From contig NC_062980.1 in assembly GCF_023078275.1 (NCBI RefSeq), forward strand, positions 2,550,001-2,614,000: a stretch of DNA of 64,000 bases, written 5' to 3'. The stretch's first letter is position 1, and every line of letters begins with the position of its first letter. Of the stretch, positions 58,401-64,000 are shown piece after piece. This stretch comes from Leguminivora glycinivorella (lineage: Eukaryota > Arthropoda > Insecta > Lepidoptera > Tortricidae). The position numbers and the translations under genes are program-made. The notes below the pieces were generated by a model, which was given only the letters and a program-made list of their open reading frames with translations, searched no databases and was not told where the DNA came from.

Positions 58401-59450
58401 AACTTAGTTTTCTACGAGGAACAAGGGGATAAAGAAAAACGGTTACTACTCTTACGATACGTCAACCCGATCCGATTTAGAGGCTGATCACATTTCTATT
58501 GATAACACATGTTAGATACAGGCATCTATGTAGCTATACAGATACACCTGTATGCATCATGTCACAACTTGTAGATGTAGTGTAGGGACGCCTGGCCGGA
58601 AACAGGCGGGCTGTCGATCACTGATGCGTTCATTCAGCCCAATCCCCTGGAGTTGGAGCTGCAGGTTACTGTCCCGGCTGCCCTCTCACACTTCTAGGTC
58701 ACAACTTACAATCTACTGCTGCTTACAGTTTTAAAACTTAAAAGGCTTTTTCCAGTTTTGCCATGTTCTACGTACCGCAAGTTCTTCTCTTTTGACTAGC
58801 CACTCGGAGACGTCTTTTAAATTGTCCAACGGGCACTGCTGCCTAATCGCCACGGCCTCTTTGTTATCTGCTCTTGAAGTACCTGAGCCATTTTTTCAAA
58901 ATTGTCCACCCCACTTTTTTTGTAACATGGGTATTTTTTACGCGATCCATACTCAGAATCGCGAGGTCTTTCGATCCTGACAGGAGAAAAGAATGTCCCA
59001 AGCCCAAGACTTCCATACATTTTTCAAACCTTCCATTCCATTACCACCATACAAATGGTATCGGAATGAAAAAAAAACTTGGGACACTTTTTTTTTCTTA
59101 TTAGAATTGAAAGAGCTCGCGATTCTGAGTGAAACAACATAAAAATTTCCAAAGTCAAAAAAGTGGGAGGGAATAACGTTGAAAACCACGTGATCCACCT
59201 ACCAGTTTAACTTGTATATGGGTGAATCAACTTTTTCTTGCCTGTTATTGCCATGGATAATAGTAACACTATATTCTTACTATACTTACCGCGACCTCAC
59301 CCCCTTTGACTAGCCACTCGCAAACGTCTTTTAAAGCGTCCAGCGCGCACTGCTGTCTAATCGCCATGGCCTCTTTGTTATCTGCTCTGAAGAACTCGTG
59401 TGACGTGTATGCGCTCGTGGCATGCCGCCGGTACTCGCCTAGGTTGAATA
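46471..59450 (-). CDS. PFKFB: 6-phosphofructo-2-kinase/fructose-2,6-bisphosphatase, seven exons
   Basis: Minus-strand exons: 59290-59450, 57902-58036, 54104-54268, 52593-52688, 47821-48039, 46990-47224 and 46471-46598. All phases agree. The first encodes VFNLGEYRRHATSAYTSHEF and DNKEAMAIRQQCALDAL. Next come FDATNSTRERRRMIRDIVVH and FFVESICDDPRII (kinase half, phosphoryl/fructose-6-phosphate side), then SSPDYTNIQNTDNVLNDFL. HEGHIQSRIVYYLMNIHIVP follows with the phosphatase motif split at R/HGES (RHGESMHNIVGRIGGDS). NEIDA/GICEEMTY holds the catalytic Glu, VVSHQAVMRCLLAYFLDK the second His, and then ELPYLHVPLHTVIKLTPVAYG. The enzyme makes and breaks fructose-2,6-bisphosphate, the activator of phosphofructokinase-1. 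The ATP-binding N-terminal exons lie right of the window. The C-terminus is unresolved: a further exon may exist, or the last exon may read through its donor for nine codons to TAG. Three exons have partial duplicates downstream. Confidence 0.96.
47473..47820 (-). repeat. Two decayed partial copies of the RHGES exon of PFKFB
   Basis: Two blocks (donors near 47474 and 47649) repeat the 3' part of exon 47821-48039 (ALARYIDAQAIPGLRVWTSWMRRAIQTVKD…), its donor and a little intron ('…aacttaagactaacacacacttac'). The period is about 166-175 bp. Frame-breaking changes are present (for example 'cttccaccgtacctgcgg', and a T-for-G donor context). They lack the exon's acceptor. Confidence 0.88.
48187..49574. 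mobile_element. Non-autonomous TIR element, hAT-like, about 1.4 kb
   Basis: Left end 'aactagggattgcagtaccggtactg … cccgggactttcggtactttcggga' and right end 'tcccgggaattcccggtactttcggtaccggtatttcccgggagcaaaccctagtt' are inverted, with a shared cccgggA/ggtaccg-rich subterminal repeat. The interior has no transposase. It lies in the PFKFB intron between the HIQSR and RHGES exons. The hAT assignment is by general resemblance only. Confidence 0.7.
50403..52507 (+). mobile_element. LINE inserted in a MITE-like element
   Basis: 'aggctggttttagtgtcacgcggaccgaccgcgcggagcgatccgcacg' (50404) and 'ggtgtgaatcgctccgtgacactaaaaccagtct' (52473) are complementary ends. Between them sits a 5'-truncated LINE (50504-52370) ending in '(aataaatgaa)n'. 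The LINE therefore landed inside a small TIR element. Confidence 0.75.
50504..51972 (+). pseudogene. LINE reverse transcriptase with one frameshift
   Basis: First part: QHYRPIALLPAISKIFEKAM, NQFGFRKRHSTTLAVYNYT, FLLDMTKAYDRVSHKILLTK. Near 51020-51040 the frame shifts. The PQGS block and YINDLPKIL continue in the frame of the second part, which has catalytic MFADDVSILF and a complete C-terminus (RLAMYRNGPYCRCAIIVNKLP … EKSYYTIDEFL) to TAA at 51970. The endonuclease is missing. A Jockey-type element with a single visible break, so fairly young. Confidence 0.85.
52722..52872. repeat. MITE with 'gaagtgaaact' TIRs
   Basis: 'gaagtgaaacttcgcaat' and 'gaagtttcacttc' bound a 150-bp element with internal 'gagcgttaaacgttcaacg'. 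A related, larger element with 'agtttcacttc' ends and the same interior lies at 53620-53930. Confidence 0.7.
53130..54060. other. PFKFB intron with a second 'gttaaacg' MITE
   Basis: Includes a diverged relative of 52722-52872 at about 53620-53930 ('tttcaaaattcgagttcgcaacactgagcgttaaacg', 'gagtttcacttc'). No gene is seen. Confidence 0.5.
54316..54740 (+). mobile_element. Non-autonomous element, full copy 2
   Basis: 'gttatacaagggggcaaagttgtattttaacgccgagtgtgg … gtgtttccgagctagtgaggggaaaaat'. It is the same element as 36236-36685 on the opposite strand, over about 425 bp with few differences. It lies in a PFKFB intron, so it shows dispersal within this locus. Confidence 0.92.
55143..56652. mobile_element. 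1.5-kb TIR element without transposase
   Basis: The left end 'aatcctggattacggtttgttacaaccaaattgtataatactatattcataaaacgtcgcaatgcc' is mirrored by the right end (56560-56650). Subterminal 'aaaatgtctaaaa' repeats occur on both sides. The interior includes an inserted 'gtggcaaacaagcatacgg' repeat (55985 on) and no transposase frame. Confidence 0.8.
56706..56935 (-). repeat. Interspersed repeat, copy 2 (see 5160-5395)
   Basis: Reverse complement of the 5160-5395 repeat, from 'acatacaatcacgcctgtatcccataaaggggtaggcagagcacatgaa' to 'cccacgggaagaaagggggtggtg'. Confidence 0.85.
57058..57316. repeat. MITE with 'aataggctagtttcct' TIRs
   Basis: 'caataggctagtttcct' and 'aggaaactagcctatt' are exact inverted ends of a roughly 258-bp non-coding element in a PFKFB intron. 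Confidence 0.88.
58256..58432. repeat. MITE with 'cccttgttcctcgtag' TIRs
   Basis: 'cccttgttcctcgtag' and 'ctacgaggaacaagggg' are inverted ends. 'ttttctacgag' repeats three times inside. Confidence 0.85.
58776..58882 (-). pseudogene. Shortened duplicate of PFKFB exon 59290-59450
   Basis: Minus strand: AG, then 107 nt encoding TSRADNKEAVAIRQQC, LKDVSEWLVKREELA, then donor GTACGT. It matches the 3' two-thirds of exon 59290-59450 (RADNKEAMAIRQQC…LKDVCEWLVKGGEVA) at about 500 bp distance. There is no stop, and entry and exit phases match the parent (2 nt + whole codons). It lacks 18 codons at the 5' end, its AG has a poor pyrimidine tract, and it carries non-conservative changes. It is probably a decayed duplicate but could be an alternative exon. 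Confidence 0.7.
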
Positions 59451-59559
59451 CTGGAAAAGAAAAGTTTATTTTAGATAAAATTAACTTTAAAATGCGCACA
59501 TGGTGCCCCATTCGGTTTTCCTTGCAGAGAGTAAAATTAACCCTTTATTCTTGTGCACC

Positions 59560-59955
59560 GCTTTAGAACACATTGTATTTATACACGGTGTAACATGCAT
59601 GAGGAAACTGAAAAATTTTAACTACGCATTTTTGAAGGCAAAATTCGTAAATAAACTTAAAAATAAACTTATGCTTGAAGCGTATTACACTGTTGACGAA
59701 TTTTTCAACGACGTGCACTCTTGAACTGGTTCACTATACCAACCATTTTGAATTATAAAATTGAAATGTATCTTCGACAGCATGTTTGCATTAACTATGT
59801 AAGTTATAAGTGCCGACTGTAGACACTTAATAACAAAAAATAACAAAGAAGAATGTATTTATATGTAATTTTGTTGACATGTAAAACTATGTTTGATAAA
59901 GGAATAAATGAATGAATGAATGAATGAATGATAGGGATAGCGATAGGGATAGCGA
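59560..59955 (+). pseudogene. LINE 3' fragment with (AATG)n tail, then hexanucleotide
   Basis: A short frame ends KAKFVNKLKNKLMLEAYYTV-DEFF, the C-terminus of a Jockey-like ORF2, with TGA at 59722. An AT-rich UTR and '(aatgaatg)n' at 59905-59930 follow. A (gatagg/gatagc) tract like that at 41204 begins at 59930. Confidence 0.75.
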
Positions 59956-60165
59956 TGTCACTACATAGTATAAAACAAAGTCGCTTTCTCTGTCCCTATG
60001 TCCCTTTGTATGCTTAAATCTTTGAAACTACGCAACGGATTTTGATGCGGTTTTTTTTAATAGATAGAGTGATTCAAGAGGAAGGTTTATATGTATAATA
60101 ACATCCATTACATAGTGGAGAAGTACTGTTATTTTTGAGGTTTCTAATGTGATGTCGTAAATAAT

Positions 60166-60371
60166 TACATGCGGGTAAATTATATTTATTTGTCTACCCC
60201 GAACATTTATATAAATTAATATCGGGTAGTTTTGTGTTGTTTACATCTCCGGTGACATTTTGCTGGGACGTCAGTCTTCCGCGACCACGGCCAGTGCAAC
60301 CTGGCCGAAACGTTGGGAAAAAAGGTAAAAATAATGTTAATTAATCGCTTTCGACCTGTATGTGACTTTAG
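60166..60371 (+). repeat. Copy of the 215-bp repeat
   Basis: Nearly identical to about 40950-41150, from 'gcgggta-attatatttatttgtctaccccgaacatttatataaatt' to 'cgacctgtatgtgacttta'. The 3' end of the large LINE adjoins it at 60371. Confidence 0.9.
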
Positions 60372-60895
60372 AATAGAATAGAATAGAATAGAATAGAAGA
60401 AATTTATTCAGAAAACGCTTAAATTTAGGAATTACATAGACAGTACTAATTTATTGTTAAGCGTCACTGAAAGGGTCTCCACTCAGCTTAATGTCAAGAT
60501 ACCACTTAAGAATCTCGACGCTGGTCTTCCGTGGAAACCCTTCCGAGAGAGCGCAACTACATGCTAAAGTACATAATAGTGTTTATATATAGGTAAGTGC
60601 AAAACCTGAAATAGATACCAATGATACCATACACCAAAGAAAAAGCGATCAAGCTCACTCATATAAGTAGGTAGGTACAAAAAGTTTCAAAAATTTAATT
60701 TGGTATAATTGTTATTATTTAAATGAAGACCACAATTAAATGTAGACCACAAAGAAAGAAAGAATTACGAAATTAATTACGAAATTACGGCACCGAAACA
60801 GTCGTCATTAAAGGTGAAGTAGAATTTAACGCTATAATGTAATATAATACAATATAAGGGAGGCACTCTTTCCATTTGGACAGGCCCAGCTGAGT
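60361..60895 (-). mobile_element. 3' UTR and (TTCTA)n tail of the intact LINE
   Basis: On the minus strand the LINE ends 'gcgttttctgaataaatttc' followed by five TTCTA units (60372-60400). That is a polyadenylation signal and a pentanucleotide tail, typical of Jockey/CR1-type elements with microsatellite 3' ends. The 3' UTR is about 500 bp and non-coding. Confidence 0.75.
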
Positions 60896-63800
60896 TTAAT
60901 TTTTTTTTTGTGAATTTAAAATATGTTTTTTTAATTTACATTTAAATGATCCAATTGATGGTGAATTTCTTATAGGTGGAGGAATATTGTTCCAGCACTT
61001 CGTGGCAGAGTATTTAAAACTGCCACGAAATGCTGCGGTGCTGTGCCTAGGGCAAAGAAGACGAATGGCTCCTCGGATATGGCGTTGGGAAAAAGTTAAT
61101 TTTTCATAGAGGTAGAGGGGCGTCATGGTTTTTACAATGCCAAAAAGCATGCAAGCAAAATGCAGCGAACGCCGCGACTCCATATTCATTAACCCGCTAT
61201 TATTTAAGTAAGGAGTTACATGAGTTCGAGGTGGGATATTAAAACAAAATCGCGCACATGCATTCTGCACCCGCTGCATTAGCTTTTTTGTTTGGTACAA
61301 TAGACACCCACCTATGACATTATCAGCATAGTTAAGTTTTGACAGAATCAGAGATTCACATAGAGATATCCTAACGTCAGTACTTAAATATCTACGTACA
61401 CTATATAATATCTTAAGTCTGTAAAAACATACTTTTGAGATCTCCAAAACGTGGTTGTGGAATCTAAGTTTACCGTCCATCAGCACGCCCAAATTCCTTG
61501 CTTCTGTTACTTGCTCAATGCAGGTATCTCCAACTTTAATCGAGAGGCTGTGGTCGCATATTTTACGTATTTGCTTCTCAGTACCAAGAACAAGGAACTT
61601 TGACTTTGCCGGGTTCAAGACTAGACTGTTTTTATCGGACCACTGTACTATACGTCTCAAATCTTCATTTATTTTTTCCACTGCACATAAAGTATCATTT
61701 GGCTTACAAGATAGGTATAACTGAATATCGTCGGCATAGATGTGATATGTACAGTTTTTGATAGCCTTCACTATATCAGCGCTATACAGTATATACAGAA
61801 TAGGACCCAATATTGAACCTTGCGGCACGCCACGGGATACAGAGGAAGCATCAGACACTTCAAAATTACCATTATCACTAGTTAATTGTACTCTTTGCCG
61901 GCGACCACTCAAGTAACTAGAAAACCATTTTAAAGCCTTGGTGTCAAACCCATAATAGTTTAACTTGGAAATAAGCAAATTGTGATCAATGGTGTCGAAC
62001 GCACGTGAAAAATCGAGTAAAACCATGAATGATCCCTTTCCAGCGTCGATATTAGTCAAGATGTCATCCACAACGTCAAGCAGGGCAGTTGATGTACTAC
62101 GCCCAGCTCTAAAACCAGATTGCTTAGACGGCAATATAGAGTTAGCTTCCAGAAAGTCAGTCACTTGTTGGCTTACCACTTTTTCTATAATTTTCGACAA
62201 GAAAGGAAGAATACTGATTGGCCGGAGATCTTTGTAGTCGGTTGGATTGCTAATTTTAGGTATGGGTTTTATAAGAGCTTCCTTCCAGGCTTCAGGAAAT
62301 ATTCCTGATAGAATCGATTGATTTATTATGGCTGTGATGACTGAAAGGGTACGTGGAAGCGTCAAAAGAATCATGTCACGCGTGATGCCGTCAGATCCCT
62401 GGGAGTTAGAAGAGATTTTAAGAATAATTTTTGACACCATGTGTTCATCCACTGGCTTTAGGCTAAACGTAGATGAGTTGAAACGGTTATATTCAAAAAA
62501 CGTAAGGTCTGAAATTGTGACGCTTGTATTCGGAGTGCTAAGAAAATGATTATTAATTGAATTAGGATCCTTAAACTGACTAGAGAGGTTGTAGTCTTTT
62601 TTGTTGAAGTCAACAATATTATGCTTTATGTTTTTCCATAACGTACGAGAGTCTTTACTTTGTTCATTAATTGTGCTATTAAAATATGCTTGTTTCTCAT
62701 TAAACATAGCTTGGTTAACAATACTTTTTAATTCTTTGTAATATAACTTGTGAGATTCCTGACCAGTGGCGCGGCATCTAGCGTGTGCTTCATCCCTCAA
62801 TTTTATCATATCCTTCACTGTAGGAGTTATCCAAGGATAGCTTTTATTTTTCAAATAAGTCTTTTTGACAGGAGCAAATACATCAAATATATACCTAAGA
62901 TATAAGTTAAAAGATTCAAGCGATTTATTAACATTTTCACACAAAAGTCGTTCCCACGTAATTGAGCCGACAAGCGCATTAAAGTCGTTGAGTGGGATAT
63001 ATTTTAGTGGCCGCCAAGAGATCCAAGTGGGACATGGCTTAGGTTTTTTGACCTGCAAGCTACATGTGATGAACGCGTGTGCACTTAAATCAGGGACATG
63101 ATCAATACACACATTAGACAGTTTGTGATTACTACATATAACATCTATAAGGGTCTCCGAGTGATCGGTGAAGTGAGTAGGTTGAGTGACAAATTGATTT
63201 AAATTAAAATAATGTAGAAATTCCGAGAGTTTTTTTGTGTTTGTATCATTAAGCGAGAGCACGTCGATATTAAAATCACCCACTATAATTATATGGTCAA
63301 ATTCGTAGAAAGCACCAACAGACTCTGTCAGGGCGTCGAAGAACGTGTCTACGTTAAGCCAAGGGGGGCGATACGCAGTACCTATGGCAAACCTAAGTCC
63401 ATTAATTTTTATACTCAAACACATTTGCTCTACTAAGGGTATGTGAGGATGATCGAGTATACGCGTGTGGACACCGCGACGAATGTAAAAGCCGACTCCG
63501 CCGCCGCGCGAGCGCACCTCGGCCGGGCGCGGTACGTGCAGTCTCGTGCGGTACGTGCGCAATCGGTAACCCACGGGCGCCGGCGCGCGCGCCTCCTCGC
63601 CTGCCCGCAACCAAGTCTCGTTGATCGCCATTATATCCACCGAGTGTCGTTCGAGAGCCACAATAAACTCCTCATGGCGTGTCCCAAGTGAACCAGGGTT
63701 CAATAAGCCAATAGTCACATATTTATTCTTGATTATGAATTGCATAACAAATGAGTACAAAATCTCAATGTACTTACAATTTATTAATTTTTCTTTTAAT

Positions 63801-64000
63801 ACGCTCAAATGATGACTGTTTAGGTAAACTTTTAGAATTGTGTTTGTAATACTCACATTACGTAACTTCAAAAAAACATTACGACTATTACGGGTATTGA
63901 AATAAATATTAAAATTTACTAAATATTTCATTAGATAATTAATACTATACGAAAACAATTTTCTATGGAATATTATTTTAACATTGTGTACACATCTCAA
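60896..64000 (-). CDS. LINE ORF2, endonuclease-reverse transcriptase, intact frame
   Basis: The frame is open from the right edge to TAA at 60896, at least 1034 codons. The start is not fixed, since the first codon in the window is TTG and the frame may continue outside. The first ATG just before the domain is at about 63743 (MQFIIKNKYVTIGLLNPG). APE endonuclease: LNPGSLGTRHEEF, NETWL, RGGGVGFYIRRG, TAYRPPW, VGDFNIDV, and SAHAFI where SDH is usual. RT: DLRPISILPFLSKIIEKVV, SGFRAGRSTSTALL, VLLDFSRAFDTIDHNL, SRGVPQGSILGPILY and catalytic HIYADDIQLYL. A thumb and a C-terminal region follow (NLGVLMDGKLRFHNHV … SKLNYADNVIGG). It belongs to the Jockey superfamily; the exact clade is uncertain. It makes single-strand nicks and copies its own RNA into DNA. 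Inserted in a PFKFB intron. Confidence 0.93.
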   Translation of the reverse strand: MRCVHNVKIIFHRKLFSYSINYLMKYLVNFNIYFNTRNSRNVFLKLRNVSITNTILKVYLNSHHLSVLKEKLINCKYIEILYSFVMQFIIKNKYVTIGLLNPGSLGTRHEEFIVALERHSVDIMAINETWLRAGEEARAPAPVGYRLRTYRTRLHVPRPAEVRSRGGGVGFYIRRGVHTRILDHPHIPLVEQMCLSIKINGLRFAIGTAYRPPWLNVDTFFDALTESVGAFYEFDHIIIVGDFNIDVLSLNDTNTKKLSEFLHYFNLNQFVTQPTHFTDHSETLIDVICSNHKLSNVCIDHVPDLSAHAFITCSLQVKKPKPCPTWISWRPLKYIPLNDFNALVGSITWERLLCENVNKSLESFNLYLRYIFDVFAPVKKTYLKNKSYPWITPTVKDMIKLRDEAHARCRATGQESHKLYYKELKSIVNQAMFNEKQAYFNSTINEQSKDSRTLWKNIKHNIVDFNKKDYNLSSQFKDPNSINNHFLSTPNTSVTISDLTFFEYNRFNSSTFSLKPVDEHMVSKIILKISSNSQGSDGITRDMILLTLPRTLSVITAIINQSILSGIFPEAWKEALIKPIPKISNPTDYKDLRPISILPFLSKIIEKVVSQQVTDFLEANSILPSKQSGFRAGRSTSTALLDVVDDILTNIDAGKGSFMVLLDFSRAFDTIDHNLLISKLNYYGFDTKALKWFSSYLSGRRQRVQLTSDNGNFEVSDASSVSRGVPQGSILGPILYILYSADIVKAIKNCTYHIYADDIQLYLSCKPNDTLCAVEKINEDLRRIVQWSDKNSLVLNPAKSKFLVLGTEKQIRKICDHSLSIKVGDTCIEQVTEARNLGVLMDGKLRFHNHVLEISKVCFYRLKILYSVRRYLSTDVRISLCESLILSKLNYADNVIGGCLLYQTKKLMQRVQNACARFCFNIPPRTHVTPYLNNSGLMNMESRRSLHFACMLFGIVKTMTPLYLYEKLTFSQRHIRGAIRLLCPRHSTAAFRGSFKYSATKCWNNIPPPIRNSPSIGSFKCKLKKHILNSQKKN

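Overview
The window is an animal genome segment, almost certainly from a moth or butterfly (Lepidoptera). It has four spliced protein-coding genes with short exons and long introns, GT-AG junctions, an AT-rich background, tRNA-derived SINEs, several Jockey/RTE-like LINEs, a Ty3/gypsy element and many small terminal-inverted-repeat (TIR) elements. Some of these carry ends I recognise from moth genomes, such as 'cgcacttggccggttt' and 'cgaagccgcgggtaaaagctagt'. All gene calls come from reading exons by hand and checking that splice phases match.

Layout. (1) 1-3283, minus: an intact Ty3/gypsy Gag-Pol frame that runs off the left edge, with primer-binding site and short LTR. It sits inside an older LINE (3284-4648), and both lie in an intron of the next gene. 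(2) 5057-10060, minus: first four coding exons of HID1, a myristoylated Golgi/dense-core-vesicle trafficking protein; the rest of the gene is off the left edge. Its third intron holds a small plus-strand spliced ORF with two amber stops. (3) 10335-11336, plus: mitochondrial acyl carrier protein, head-to-head with HID1 across 274 bp, with a pair of mutually exclusive middle exons. (4) 11.8-19.5 kb: repeat-rich intergenic DNA, including a 120-bp tandem array and a 262-bp palindrome. (5) 19529-30914, minus: DBF4/chiffon, the activating subunit of Cdc7 kinase, with motif N, motif M and the DBF4 zinc finger. It carries a 4-bp duplication that breaks the frame in the last exon and a 3.2-kb fold-back element in its third intron. 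(6) 31-45.9 kb: transposon-dominated DNA with LINE relics, SINEs, nested MITEs, and a composite repeat with a hexanucleotide tract. (7) 45.9-59.5 kb, minus: seven exons of 6-phosphofructo-2-kinase/fructose-2,6-bisphosphatase (PFKFB); the N-terminal kinase exons lie off the right edge. (8) 60361-64000, minus: a LINE with an intact endonuclease-reverse transcriptase frame inside a PFKFB intron.

The genes are unrelated housekeeping genes (secretory trafficking, mitochondrial fatty-acid synthesis/complex I, replication licensing, glycolytic control), not a pathway cluster. The most unusual structure is in PFKFB: three exons each have partial duplicates of their 3' half plus splice donor placed just downstream in the following intron. 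One of these duplicates keeps the parent exon's reading phases and has its own AG.
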